This document shows, one piece after another, positions 1-6,975 of a stretch of DNA of 20,740 nucleotides. Made by a program: the position numbers and the translations under genes. The stretch spans positions 1 through 20,740 of the IMG/VR virus record IMGVR_UViG_3300045993_000461; one strand, given 5' to 3'. Every line of letters begins with the position of its first letter. Positions within the stretch are counted from its first letter, which is position 1. The notes under the pieces were generated by a model. The model was not told the DNA's origin. It ran no database searches and saw only the letters and a program-made list of their open reading frames with translations. The stretch is from a virus.

Positions 1-155
1 CGAAGCGGAGACTCTATGCGGAGTCCATTGGCTGTGATTCTACGGATGGCTCGGGGGACTCCCGGTTTGCTCGTCGTGATCTTCCGACGGCGGTCGCGGT
101 CATGGCACGGGCGGCGAAGCAGCGTTCATTCTTTGGCGAGCTAGGGGCTACGTGA
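1..155 (+). CDS. C-terminal end of upstream gene, probable large terminase subunit (partial)
   Basis: An open frame enters from the left edge (codons starting at base 3) and ends at TGA 153-155, giving about 50 residues ending in FFGELGAT. The fragment is too short to carry a diagnostic motif. The large terminase assignment rests only on position: it lies two small genes upstream of the portal, where the terminase gene usually sits in tailed phages. Its stop overlaps the next start as TGATG, so the two are probably translationally coupled. Confidence 0.5.
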   Translation, partial: KRRLYAESIGCDSTDGSGDSRFARRDLPTAVAVMARAAKQRSFFGELGAT

Positions 156-460
156 TGATCGACACACAGACCGTGACGTTGTATCGGTATTCCAACGACA
201 CGCCCTCCCCTTATCTTGTTGATCTTCCGACTCTTTTCGCAACGATACAGCTCGCCGCGTACCGCTTCTGGCTCTCTGAGCGCCGGGTACCTGCGGCGAT
301 TATTATCCCAAGTCAGCTCGCCATTGCTATGGTGAACAGCGTCGGGCATCCGCTCGTGGGAGGTCTGCGCTATGTCTGTGATTTCATACTCGATGACCAC
401 ACCCCGGTGCCGATGCTCTCGCGCGATGCGGCGGTTGACCCACTGTTCCAATTCATCTAG
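155..460 (+). CDS. small protein of unknown function between terminase and portal
   Basis: It encodes 101 residues starting MIDTQTVTLYRY. I chose ATG 155 because it overlaps the preceding stop as TGATG, as in many gene pairs here; GTG 152 would add one residue. An AGGGG stretch just upstream can serve as ribosome site. The middle is hydrophobic (AAIIIPSQLAIAMV, about residues 47-60) but interrupted by polar residues, so I do not call a membrane segment. I recognise no family. The stop codon TAG is the first part of the 16-bp palindrome at 459-474. Confidence 0.7.
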   Translation: MIDTQTVTLYRYSNDTPSPYLVDLPTLFATIQLAAYRFWLSERRVPAAIIIPSQLAIAMVNSVGHPLVGGLRYVCDFILDDHTPVPMLSRDAAVDPLFQFI

Positions 461-474
461 TCCGACGTCGGACT
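459..474. promoter_or_regulatory. 16-bp palindrome copy 1 (AGTCCGA-CG-TCGGACT)
   Basis: A perfect inverted repeat with 7-base arms and centre CG. It begins inside the stop codon of the upstream gene and is followed at once by GATTCGCGTAA, which resembles the first half of the bipartite promoter element. The same arms occur at 6551, 11083 and 16467. It may be an operator for a dimeric DNA-binding protein; a short RNA hairpin is the alternative. Confidence 0.7.
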
Positions 475-476
475 GA

Positions 477-508
477 TTCGCGTAACACAGGAATCTATGG
501 CTACGATG
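477..508 (+). promoter_or_regulatory. weak fifth copy of the bipartite promoter-like element
   Basis: TTCGCGTAACA (477-487), 14 bases, then TACGATG (502-508) keep the spacing of the four better copies and the TANNNT pattern of a -10 box. It follows the palindrome exactly as at 11083-11111. The second box lies inside the annotated start region of the next gene. If this is a promoter, transcription would start near 513-515, close to the in-frame ATG 515. It is the most degenerate copy. Confidence 0.4.
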
Positions 509-718
509 CGCAGTATGGTTTCGGATGCAGGTATCGACGAGCTGACCGGCGTGCTGACAGACTTCGTCGTGGGCTGTCTTCGCCGCGTAGGCATTGACGA
601 TCTCACGATGGATGATCTTCTTGTCCCCGCACATGCTCGTCGGCTTGCTCGGTGGCTTGTGTCCTGTGCCCCTGAGCTACGCGACGATGTAATCGACGAC
701 TGCCCGTTGGAGCTGTGA
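497..718 (+). CDS. small acidic protein of unknown function upstream of portal
   Basis: It encodes 73 residues from ATG 497, starting MATMRSMVSDAGIDELTG, predominantly helical and rich in Asp and Leu. CAGGAA lies only 3 bases before ATG 497, so in-frame ATG 506 or 515 are reasonable alternatives. A start at 515 would fit a leaderless transcript from the candidate promoter at 477-508. The stop overlaps the portal ATG as TGATG, implying coupled translation. I recognise no family. Confidence 0.65.
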   Translation: MATMRSMVSDAGIDELTGVLTDFVVGCLRRVGIDDLTMDDLLVPAHARRLARWLVSCAPELRDDVIDDCPLEL

Positions 719-2286
719 TGATACTCTCTGAGCCGTTGGCCGCTGGAACAATCCCTGGTGGCGGCGGTGCGATGGCGAACACCACCGCAGATGCGTACAC
801 CCGTCTGCTGATGTGGGAAGCCACGATGACGATGCGGCGCGGCCAATCCAGGCTGATGCGCTATCGCCGTGCATTCGAGTACTACGGCTCTGAGAATGTA
901 AAGCCCGACGAGCTTATACAGCCTCTGGAGATCAACTACCTCAAGGCAACGTGTGAGGCCCACGCGTCGTTCCTTTGGGGACAGTGGGAGCAGCAGGGAA
1001 GCCTCATTGGCTGGGCGCTCAATCCTCGTATCGGCAAGGGCGACAAGGATGTGATGAATGCTATCAACCAATGGCTGATGGGCCTTTTTGACGGTAGCGA
1101 GGAGACTCTGTTCTCCACGGGCCTGAACCAGTCGATCTACGGCGACGGTATCTTGAAGCCTCGGTATCACCCTGAGTTTGACGCCATTGTGCCTGAGTCG
1201 ATACTCCCTGAGTACTTCCATGTACGATGGAGCAACCACGATGTATCCGAGATGCGCGAGGTGGTGATCTCCTATCCTATCGACAGGAAGGACGCCCTCG
1301 AAGAGTTCGGCACTAAAGGTTCGATGCGCTGGTCTATCGCGGCGACGGGCATTACGACGCAGTTTGCGGTGTACTGGGAGCATTGGACGCCGACGACTCG
1401 TCGTGTGTGGATCGATGACCAGCTTGTGGTCGATGAGCCGAACCCCTTCGGTGCGCAGGGGCTCCCTGGCATCATCCCCTTCGTGCATATTCCCAACGTT
1501 CGCTCGGGCGGTGAGTTCTACGGCACATCGGACATCGAGGCAGTGCTGGCGCTCCAAGATGAGCTAAACAAGAAGATGGCCGATGCGGGTGACCTCATTG
1601 CTTACGCGGCCCACCCCATCGTGCTCATCAAGAAGTACTTCGGTAAGGTCGATGCACTGCCCGTCGGCCCTGACGCTATCTGGGACATGGGGCGCGACGG
1701 TGAGGCCGAGTACATGAGCGGCGGGAAGCCTCCCATCGATATCAACGTGTACATCGACCGTCTCCTTGCAATCTTCCAAGACCTGAGCTATATGCCAGCG
1801 GCTGCGTTTGGCCGTAGCGAGACCACGCAGTCATCGGCGCTCGGACTTGCGATGGAGATGATGCCGGTGACCCAGCGGGTGAACTGGAAGCGGCTGCACT
1901 GGAAGCGGGCGCTGATCAACTACGCGCTGTACGCGGCACGTCTCGCCGAGAAGCACGGCATTTTGCCGTTTCCTCGACGCGAGCTCCAGCGGTACACCTT
2001 CACCCCGACCTTTGCTCCAGTGCTGCCGAAGGATCGGGCTGCGGCCGTTCTGGAGAATGTGTCACTCGTTGGCGCGGGTCTCCGTACCATAAAGAGGGCG
2101 CTCGAAGACATGGGCGAGCGCGACGCTGCCCGTCAGGCGCTGGACATCCTCGCTGAGATTGAGCAGAAGATTGAGCTCGGCATGAAGCTTCAGATCGCAG
2201 GCATCGAGCCCGGTGGAAAGAACAAGCCAGGGTCTGGTGGGTCGCCTGAGACGGGCTCAGCGCAGCGTGACGCGACGAAGGGGTAG
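718..2286 (+). CDS. portal protein
   Basis: A 522-residue protein forming, by family, the dodecameric ring at one capsid vertex through which DNA is packaged and ejected. The central stretch resembles SPP1 gp6-type portals: HIPNVRSGGEFYGTSDIE followed by a long helix with LQDELNKKMADAGDL, then YMPAAAFGR before a helical C-terminal half. The C-terminal tail (GGKNKPGSGGSPETG) is flexible and polar. ATG 718 overlaps the previous stop and has TTGGAG five bases upstream; GTG 715 in the same frame is less likely. Length and position between terminase and scaffold agree with a portal. No protease or MuF-like gene lies between it and the scaffold. Confidence 0.93.
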   Translation: MILSEPLAAGTIPGGGGAMANTTADAYTRLLMWEATMTMRRGQSRLMRYRRAFEYYGSENVKPDELIQPLEINYLKATCEAHASFLWGQWEQQGSLIGWALNPRIGKGDKDVMNAINQWLMGLFDGSEETLFSTGLNQSIYGDGILKPRYHPEFDAIVPESILPEYFHVRWSNHDVSEMREVVISYPIDRKDALEEFGTKGSMRWSIAATGITTQFAVYWEHWTPTTRRVWIDDQLVVDEPNPFGAQGLPGIIPFVHIPNVRSGGEFYGTSDIEAVLALQDELNKKMADAGDLIAYAAHPIVLIKKYFGKVDALPVGPDAIWDMGRDGEAEYMSGGKPPIDINVYIDRLLAIFQDLSYMPAAAFGRSETTQSSALGLAMEMMPVTQRVNWKRLHWKRALINYALYAARLAEKHGILPFPRRELQRYTFTPTFAPVLPKDRAAAVLENVSLVGAGLRTIKRALEDMGERDAARQALDILAEIEQKIELGMKLQIAGIEPGGKNKPGSGGSPETGSAQRDATKG

Positions 2287-2290
2287 GTGC

Positions 2291-2539
2291 ATGGTGGTCT
2301 GGACTCCTGAGATGGACGCAGACGCGCTGCACATGGTGCGGTCTGAGTTTGCCGAGGCATATCCCAACGTCTCGTGCCGCGAGTGGTCACAGCGCCGGTA
2401 CGATCTTTGCCGTGGAATCGTGTCACTACCTCCTTCGGAACTGCTCGACGATCTGCCTCTGGGTGCAGACGACTTTGCATTTCGCTACTTTGGTCACGTC
2501 TTGGACTCTGGCTACGTGTTGAGGTTCCGCCATGGGTGA
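2291..2539 (+). CDS. small protein of unknown function downstream of portal
   Basis: It encodes 82 residues, starting MVVWTPEMDADALHMV, from ATG 2291 behind GGGTAGGTGC, four bases after the portal stop. The frame is open further upstream, but that part overlaps the portal gene and reads as Arg-rich shadow, so I start at 2291. Its last 28 bases overlap the 3' end of the minus-strand winged-helix gene, so the two converge. I recognise no family; by position it could be a head accessory protein. Confidence 0.65.
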   Translation: MVVWTPEMDADALHMVRSEFAEAYPNVSCREWSQRRYDLCRGIVSLPPSELLDDLPLGADDFAFRYFGHVLDSGYVLRFRHG

Positions 2540-3306
2540 AGGTGCCTCTCGTAGTCGTCGGCAATGCGCTGCTTTCCTAGTCTGCGCATTGCGGTGACGA
2601 CCGATCCCATATGCGCCGCCCACTCATCGCGCGGATGTCCTTTGAGCCGCTTTTCGACGAATACCTCGATGGCGTCAGCGGATACGTCGCGGAACTCGTA
2701 GGCCGCTTTTGTGCTTGCTCCTAGCCGCAGGAGCAGCGCCTCGCTGCGTGTGAGCCCGTCGATCTCTCGAAGGACATCATCGTCATCATCCGAAGAGGAT
2801 GACTCCATATCTTGAATCTTCTTAGAGATGGTACTCCTTCCGGTTGCATCGTCCGTATACGGAAAACCTATACTCGGTTTTTCCCCCGTGTGTGTGTTTT
2901 CCATACACGGTAATCTCGACCGTCGTGTTACCCCTCGCGCCTCCCAGAATGCGATGTCTTCCGGTGTGGGGAAGATGAGGTAGTGGTTATTGACGAAGCG
3001 GCTTGCGTCGTTGCGCTCCTGCACGATGAGGAGGACGCGGTGGCCCTCGATGGTGAGGATATCGAGGTGGGACAGTGCGGCCGACACGGTCTGCTCGTTG
3101 TAGCCGGTCTCTTTGGCGAGTAGCCGTCGACCAGGGTGCGACCACCCATCCTTGTCGCTGTGGAGGGCGACGGCGAGGAATACTGCCAGCGGGGCTCCTT
3201 TGAGCAGATGCAGATGGTCTCTGAGTGCGACGGATACTTGGACGTAGATGTCGTCGGCGTAGTCGCCCCCTAGCCGTCGCGTACGCCCGTTGAAGATCGT
3301 GATCAC
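2512..3306 (-). CDS. winged-helix DNA-binding protein, antisense to the structural genes
   Basis: A 264-residue protein and the only convincing minus-strand gene. Residues about 36-95 (APLAVFLAVALHSDKDGWS, then RRLLAKETGYNEQTVSAAL and a short beta wing) match the helix-turn-helix type common in phage and plasmid replication initiators and regulators (HTH_36/DnaD-like). A Ser4-Asp5 tract separates this domain from a helical C-terminal part. The start is GTG 3304-3306 with an AGG-containing site about nine bases upstream. Its promoter must lie in 3307-3360. It could be a replication initiator, a repressor or an accessory gene. Whether it binds the 16-bp palindromes nearby cannot be told from sequence. 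Confidence 0.8.
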   Translation of the reverse strand: MITIFNGRTRRLGGDYADDIYVQVSVALRDHLHLLKGAPLAVFLAVALHSDKDGWSHPGRRLLAKETGYNEQTVSAALSHLDILTIEGHRVLLIVQERNDASRFVNNHYLIFPTPEDIAFWEARGVTRRSRLPCMENTHTGEKPSIGFPYTDDATGRSTISKKIQDMESSSSDDDDDVLREIDGLTRSEALLLRLGASTKAAYEFRDVSADAIEVFVEKRLKGHPRDEWAAHMGSVVTAMRRLGKQRIADDYERHLHPWRNLNT

Positions 3307-3360
3307 TGAGCTGCCTCGTGGTATACTTGGTCTGCGAAAACTGAAAAGCGCGGTGCTTTG
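3307..3360 (-). promoter_or_regulatory. candidate promoter region of the winged-helix gene
   Basis: On the minus strand this stretch contains TATACC, about 30 bases before the GTG start, with a T-rich TTTTCAGTTTT run about 15-20 bases further upstream that could act as a weak -35 region. No other space is available for a promoter of this gene before the terminator at 3361. The match to a standard promoter is poor. Confidence 0.3.
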
Positions 3361-3398
3361 CCGATGGGCTGGTGTGACGACCAGCCCATCGGTTTTTT
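3361..3398 (+). terminator. strong Rho-independent terminator
   Basis: A perfect 12-bp stem, CCGATGGGCTGG (3361-3372) with CCAGCCCATCGG (3381-3392), an 8-base loop and six T. The T run follows on the plus strand only, so it stops transcripts coming from the portal side, which have by then crossed the winged-helix gene in antisense. It insulates the scaffold promoter at 3427. Confidence 0.92.
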
Positions 3399-3426
3399 GA
3401 TTCCCCGCCAGTATAGCACGGTGTTA

Positions 3427-3458
3427 TTTGCCTAAGTCTGCCCCCACGATCTAGGCTC
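3427..3458 (+). promoter_or_regulatory. bipartite promoter element A, before scaffold
   Basis: TTTGCCTAAGT (3427-3437), exactly 14 bases, then TAGGCTC (3452-3458). The same pair with identical spacing precedes the capsid, tail tube and chaperone genes. TAGGCT fits the TANNNT pattern of a -10 box in GC-rich genomes, while the upstream half is unlike TTGACA. It lies just after a terminator; a start near 3464 gives a leader of about 35 bases. Confidence 0.75.
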
Positions 3459-3498
3459 AACACGGAACCGGATCGACATAAGGGTAAAGACAACGCAA

Positions 3499-4170
3499 AT
3501 GACTGATGTGACCACCAATACTCAGACCGACCCCGCGCTCAACACTAGTGCGGGCAACGTCTCGGTCAGCGGTGCGACATCCACGCCCACACCAGGGGCG
3601 GGGGCGCAGCCCGTAGACGCAGAGCGATTCAATGGGCTGATGGCCTCGTTTAACCGGGAACAGAGTGCGCGACAGACCTCAGAGGCCGAAGTGGCGAGAC
3701 TCCAGGGGCTGCTCTCTACGGCAGTGGCCACCGAGATCGACCTTCGTGCGCAGATCACGACGCTAGGAGCAGGGAACACGGAGTCGTTGAGCGCCGCTGA
3801 GGGCCGCGCTGCTGTGGCTGCATCGAATGTGGCCGAACTTACGCAGCAGGTAGCGAGGCTCACTGCGGACAACGTACGCCTCCAGTTTCTTGTCGATCAG
3901 CCGGATCTCGGCGCGTATGCCGCTGTGCTGCCGACCACTGGGAATAAAGAAGACCTCGACCGTGCCGCAGCGGCTATCCGCTCCGCGCGTACGGCCGATG
4001 AGTCACGGGTCAGGGAGCATCTCGCAGGCAGCGGGAGCCGTGGGGCCGGGGGGCCACCGCGTGTGACTGGGCAGCAGATGTCTCCGAGCCAGATCAAAGA
4101 CTATCTTGACAACGCCCCACCCGGCGAGTTCGAGAAGCGGTTCGCCGAGGTGACATCTAAGCGCACGTAG
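3499..4170 (+). CDS. capsid scaffold / assembly protein
   Basis: A 223-residue protein with a Thr/Ser/Pro/Gly-rich N-terminal tail (about 1-38), a long heptad-rich, Ala/Glu/Gln-rich helical region (about 45-135) typical of coiled-coil scaffolds, and a charged C-terminus ending EFEKRFAEVTSKRT. Scaffolds guide coat assembly into a procapsid and then leave. Its place after portal and before the coat gene supports this. The Shine-Dalgarno is weak (AGGG 14 bases before ATG 3499). It has its own promoter (3427) and terminator (4196), so it is probably a single-gene transcript. Such proteins diverge fast; the call rests on composition and order. Confidence 0.75.
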   Translation: MTDVTTNTQTDPALNTSAGNVSVSGATSTPTPGAGAQPVDAERFNGLMASFNREQSARQTSEAEVARLQGLLSTAVATEIDLRAQITTLGAGNTESLSAAEGRAAVAASNVAELTQQVARLTADNVRLQFLVDQPDLGAYAAVLPTTGNKEDLDRAAAAIRSARTADESRVREHLAGSGSRGAGGPPRVTGQQMSPSQIKDYLDNAPPGEFEKRFAEVTSKRT

Positions 4171-4195
4171 AGACACGAAGCCTGTCCGTGTCTTT

Positions 4196-4230
4196 GAAGC
4201 CCCCGACGTTGCGAGCGTTGGGGGCTTCTT
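4196..4230 (+). terminator. terminator after scaffold
   Basis: A 13-bp stem with one G-T pair: GAAGCCCCCGACG (4196-4208) and CGTTGGGGGCTTC (4216-4228), with a 7-base loop. The stem is very GC-rich but only a short T-rich tail follows (TTCGT), so termination may be incomplete. It ends the scaffold transcript just before the endonuclease promoter. Confidence 0.75.
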
Positions 4231-4232
4231 CG

Positions 4233-4241
4233 TGGTATAAT
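4233..4241 (+). promoter_or_regulatory. extended -10 promoter of the endonuclease gene
   Basis: TGGTATAAT is an exact extended -10 box (TGnTATAAT). No good -35 is seen at 17 bases, which extended -10 promoters do not need. Transcription would start near 4248, about 25 bases before ATG 4274. This is the host-type promoter pattern and differs from the phage's bipartite element. Confidence 0.65.
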
Positions 4242-4273
4242 GGATATACAATGTAACCAGCCACGGGAGGTCT

Positions 4274-5239
4274 ATGCGCGCAGTCTACGGCATCTTTCAT
4301 AAGGACTCGGATACGTTCTACGTCGGCAGCTCTATAGACGTTGGCGTGAGGTTTCGGCATCATCGGTATCTTCTTCGGCATAATAGGCATACCTGCGCAT
4401 ATCTACAGAATGCCTGGAACAAGCACGGTGAGGCTTCTTTTGAGTTTCGTGTCATCGAGGAATCGGTTGGCACCTTCGAGGATCTTCGTAGACTAGAGCA
4501 GTCGTATCTCGACAAGCACTGGGGTGGTCTCTACAATTCAATGAAAACGGTCGATATCGGAAACATTTGGGACAGTACTGATCGTCGTGTTCGCATGGCC
4601 GAATCGTTACGTAACTCTGATAGCCGTAAGCGTTGGGCTGCGGAGCAATCCGGTGAGTATCCGTCGCTTACGGGGCCGGATGGTACGGTGTATCCGGCTG
4701 GTACAAATCTACGTGCATTTTGCCGCGAGCATGGTCTTAGTTTTGGGAACATCTATTGTCTTATTCGGGGTCTGTACCGAGGTAAGCTGACTATCTGCGT
4801 AACTGGCTGGACGCTGACGGAGCCACACGACTACGATGAGTTACGCCGCCAGCGGCAGGCGTTGACGGCGGAACGCTACGCGTCCGATGAGTATCGGGAA
4901 TGGCGGCGTAGTCAGCAGCGTGAGGGCAGCGAGCGGGTGAACCTTGGTGAACAGATACGCCAAGCGCGACTACGCGAGTACGAAGATCCTGCGAATCGTG
5001 AAAAGGCAAAGGCGCGGCTCGCGTTGACACAGCATTTGTCGATTGCTGCTGTCGCGATTTCGTACCCAGCGTTTGTCGATCCCGACGGTGTTGTCCATGC
5101 ACCTGGGGTAAATCTACGCGCGTTTATTAAGTCTCATGGAATACGCGGTGAGGGTAACTTTCGTCGGATGGTGCAGGGTCATCATCGGACGTGCGAGGGT
5201 TGGCGGTTAGCGACGGAGGATGAGGCGTCGTCGGTGTGA
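4274..5239 (+). CDS. GIY-YIG homing endonuclease with two DNA-binding repeats
   Basis: A 321-residue protein. The N-terminal GIY-YIG nuclease (about 1-90) shows the YGI-type strand (residues 5-7), FYVGSS with the YIG-like YVG at 16-18, conserved Arg26, the WNKHG helix, and Glu75 as expected metal-binding residue. Two related C-terminal repeats follow (about 129-179 and 264-313), each reading PDG, then NLRAF, HG, GN and a final GW; such repeats serve DNA binding in phage homing endonucleases. It would cut an uninterrupted cognate locus and so copy itself. GGGAGG lies just before ATG 4274. It has its own promoter and sits alone between scaffold and coat genes, with more AT-rich codon use than its neighbours: signs of a mobile insertion. 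Confidence 0.9.
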   Translation: MRAVYGIFHKDSDTFYVGSSIDVGVRFRHHRYLLRHNRHTCAYLQNAWNKHGEASFEFRVIEESVGTFEDLRRLEQSYLDKHWGGLYNSMKTVDIGNIWDSTDRRVRMAESLRNSDSRKRWAAEQSGEYPSLTGPDGTVYPAGTNLRAFCREHGLSFGNIYCLIRGLYRGKLTICVTGWTLTEPHDYDELRRQRQALTAERYASDEYREWRRSQQREGSERVNLGEQIRQARLREYEDPANREKAKARLALTQHLSIAAVAISYPAFVDPDGVVHAPGVNLRAFIKSHGIRGEGNFRRMVQGHHRTCEGWRLATEDEASSV

Positions 5240-5241
5240 CA

Positions 5242-5273
5242 TTTGCGTAAGTAGTTCTGCGTGGTGTAGCGTC
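5242..5273 (+). promoter_or_regulatory. bipartite promoter element B, before major capsid gene
   Basis: TTTGCGTAAGT (5242-5252), 14 bases, TAGCGTC (5267-5273). Spacing is identical to the other copies, while the sequence differs at one position in the first half and two in the second. It begins three bases after the endonuclease stop and restores expression of the capsid gene downstream of the insertion. The predicted leader is about 64 bases. Confidence 0.65.
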
Positions 5274-5295
5274 GCAGATAGACAGGGCGCTACCC

Positions 5296-5321
5296 GCTTC
5301 CGGTGCTCGCAACACCGAAGC
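5296..5321 (+). other. hairpin in the capsid mRNA leader
   Basis: GCTTCCGGTG (5296-5305) pairs with CACCGAAGC (5313-5321), giving nine pairs with one bulged C and a 7-base loop CTCGCAA. It lies in the predicted leader, before the ribosome site AGGGA (5329-5333). No T run follows, so it is not a terminator. It could stabilise the abundant capsid message. Confidence 0.5.
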
Positions 5322-5342
5322 ACTGCGTAGGGAACTACACAC

Positions 5343-6533
5343 ATGCCTGATGTGATTAGCGATGTAATCGTCTCAAGCGATTTGCCTGATGCGATGCAAG
5401 TTATATATTCGTCTGAGCTGGGCTTCACCAGCAAGGCCAACGTGATCTACGACCAGTTCGCAGATCGCAAGTCGGACTTCGCCGGAGGCAAGGGCACCAC
5501 CGTCGTGTGGACGACCTATCAGAACCTGCCCCCGAGCATCAAGCCGCTGGTGGAAGACCAGGACGTGGGCGGGATGCAGGTCGCCGACTTCCAGACGGCC
5601 CTCACGATGGAGGAGTACGGCACCGCCATCGGTACCACCGAGAAGATGGATCTGACGAGCCACCACGGCCCGATCAGTAATCTCGTTCGCACGATGCTCG
5701 GCCCGCAGCTTGCGCTCACCACCGATCTGCTGGCCCGCAATGCGATGTTCGACCCGACCAAGGCCACCTACCGCAGCTTCGCGGGCGGCGTCGCCAATCG
5801 CTCGCTGCTCACCGCAGCCGGCGGCAAGCTGACCCCGCAGATCTGCAAGGCGGCGGCGTTCAACCTCGGCGTGCGGCGCATCCAGCCGACACAGGAGGGC
5901 TACCTCGCGGTGGTTCATCCGGCGCAGATCTACGACCTTCGCGACGACCCGTTCTGGATCGACGTGAACAAGTACACCCGTCCTGAGACCATCCTCAATG
6001 GCGAGGTGGGCAAGCTCTACGGTGTGCGCTTCGTCGAGGCTGCGAACTCTCGTCTGCCCAACGGCGGGCTCACCGCCCACCAGACCACGCTGGCGGGTGA
6101 CTCGATTGGCAACCGCGACTATATCACCGTCGTGGCTGCTGCGGGCTTCGCTGCGGGGATGGAAGTGACCATCCATCGGCACTCCACCGTGCCGGATGGC
6201 ACCGATGAGACTGAGGAGCATGTGGTTATCCGCGAGGTCGTGGGCACACGCCTGTACCTGCGCGCCAAGACCACGATGAACCACGCGGCCGGCGACTACG
6301 TCACCGACGGCGTCGATGTCTATGTCACGGGCTTCATGGGCATGGACAAGGCGCTGGGCCGTGGGGCGGTGCTGGAGCCCCAGGTGCGCGTGGCTCTGCC
6401 GACCGACAAGCTGCGCCGCCAGAGCCACGTGGGCTGGTACGCGCTGATGGGCTATGGGATTATCCGCGACTGGGCGCTCGAAGTCGTCGAGACTGCCGCC
6501 AGCGTGTCCGGTGCCCCGGCCTTCCCCTGGTAG
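5343..6533 (+). CDS. major capsid protein, N4-gp56 family
   Basis: A 396-residue coat protein. Features of the N4-gp56 family (HK97 fold) are visible: GTTVVWTTYQNLPP near residue 52, the beta-rich MEEYGTAIGTTEKMDL, and the P-domain-like stretch GYLAVVHPAQIYDLRDD followed by ILNGEVGKLYGVRFVEAANS. Between about residues 240 and 325 an extra beta-rich segment (DYITVVAAAGFAAGMEVT through VVIREVVGTRLYLRAKT) is inserted before the fold resumes at DVYVTGFMGMDKALGRG; it may project from the shell. AGGGA lies nine bases before ATG 5343. It has its own promoter element and leader, and the codons are strongly G/C-ending, as expected for the most abundant virion protein. Confidence 0.93.
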   Translation: MPDVISDVIVSSDLPDAMQVIYSSELGFTSKANVIYDQFADRKSDFAGGKGTTVVWTTYQNLPPSIKPLVEDQDVGGMQVADFQTALTMEEYGTAIGTTEKMDLTSHHGPISNLVRTMLGPQLALTTDLLARNAMFDPTKATYRSFAGGVANRSLLTAAGGKLTPQICKAAAFNLGVRRIQPTQEGYLAVVHPAQIYDLRDDPFWIDVNKYTRPETILNGEVGKLYGVRFVEAANSRLPNGGLTAHQTTLAGDSIGNRDYITVVAAAGFAAGMEVTIHRHSTVPDGTDETEEHVVIREVVGTRLYLRAKTTMNHAAGDYVTDGVDVYVTGFMGMDKALGRGAVLEPQVRVALPTDKLRRQSHVGWYALMGYGIIRDWALEVVETAASVSGAPAFPW

Positions 6534-6545
6534 TAGGTATACGGC

Positions 6546-6571
6546 GGGCAAGTCCGATATCGGACTTGCCC
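6546..6571. promoter_or_regulatory. 26-bp perfect palindrome containing 16-bp palindrome copy 2
   Basis: A perfect inverted repeat with 13-base arms and no loop, centred between 6558 and 6559. Its core, AGTCCGATATCGGACT (6551-6566), is identical to the core at 11083-11098. It lies 13 bases after the capsid stop and 20 before the next ATG. It could be an operator; as RNA it could fold, but there is no T run for a standard terminator. Confidence 0.75.
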
Positions 6572-6590
6572 CCGCTAAGGATAGACGACA

Positions 6591-6911
6591 ATGGCAGAGA
6601 CCTTCTCGGAGTACCTCGACCGCTATCGTGGTCGTGCCGACGTCCTCGCAGGGGCGGCGCTTACCGACGCCCTGGTGCTGGGCTACGTTCAGGGTCAGGA
6701 TATCCAACAGCATGGTGCTTCGGTGGCCTACCAGTTCATCGGCAACGATGCGCCGGGCGGTGTGGCGGGCGACCCGGTGTACCGGCTGGGTACGCTGATC
6801 TTCCTCCAGGATATCCAGGCCCATCTCGACGCCCTGGTGGTGGCCCACTCGATCAGCAAGATCCCCGGTGCCGCCACGGCGTATAGCTGCAACCCGTCGC
6901 TGCGTAAGTAG
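6591..6911 (+). CDS. small head protein, possible decoration or capsid-associated protein
   Basis: A 106-residue protein starting MAETFSEYLDRYRGRADV, with AAGGA nine bases before ATG 6591. It is mildly hydrophobic, without signal or membrane segment, and ends NPSLRK. It lies between capsid and neck genes, where head decoration or minor head genes are common, and is followed by a strong terminator, so it appears cotranscribed with the capsid gene. I recognise no family; the role is inferred from position only. Confidence 0.75.
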   Translation: MAETFSEYLDRYRGRADVLAGAALTDALVLGYVQGQDIQQHGASVAYQFIGNDAPGGVAGDPVYRLGTLIFLQDIQAHLDALVVAHSISKIPGAATAYSCNPSLRK

Positions 6912-6926
6912 CCTCGGTCGGTGAGG

Positions 6927-6961
6927 AGAGGCGCAGTGTTTCAAAGCACTGCGCCTCTTTT
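6927..6961 (+). terminator. Rho-independent terminator after the small head gene
   Basis: A perfect 12-bp stem, AGAGGCGCAGTG (6927-6938) and CACTGCGCCTCT (6947-6958), with an 8-base loop and a short T run (TTT, then CGTT). It ends the capsid transcript. No promoter element is visible between it and the neck genes at 6976, so those depend on read-through or an unrecognised promoter. Confidence 0.85.
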
Positions 6962-6975
6962 CGTTAAGGAGCATC

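Noticed and set aside
457-1557. 366-codon minus-strand open frame over the portal
   Set aside because: It is antisense to the strongly supported portal gene, with shadow-like Arg/His-rich composition.
5464-5480. AAGTCGGACTT in the capsid gene as another palindrome copy
   Set aside because: The arms differ from AGTCCGA and the sequence lacks the two-base centre. It is an unrelated short near-palindrome in coding sequence.
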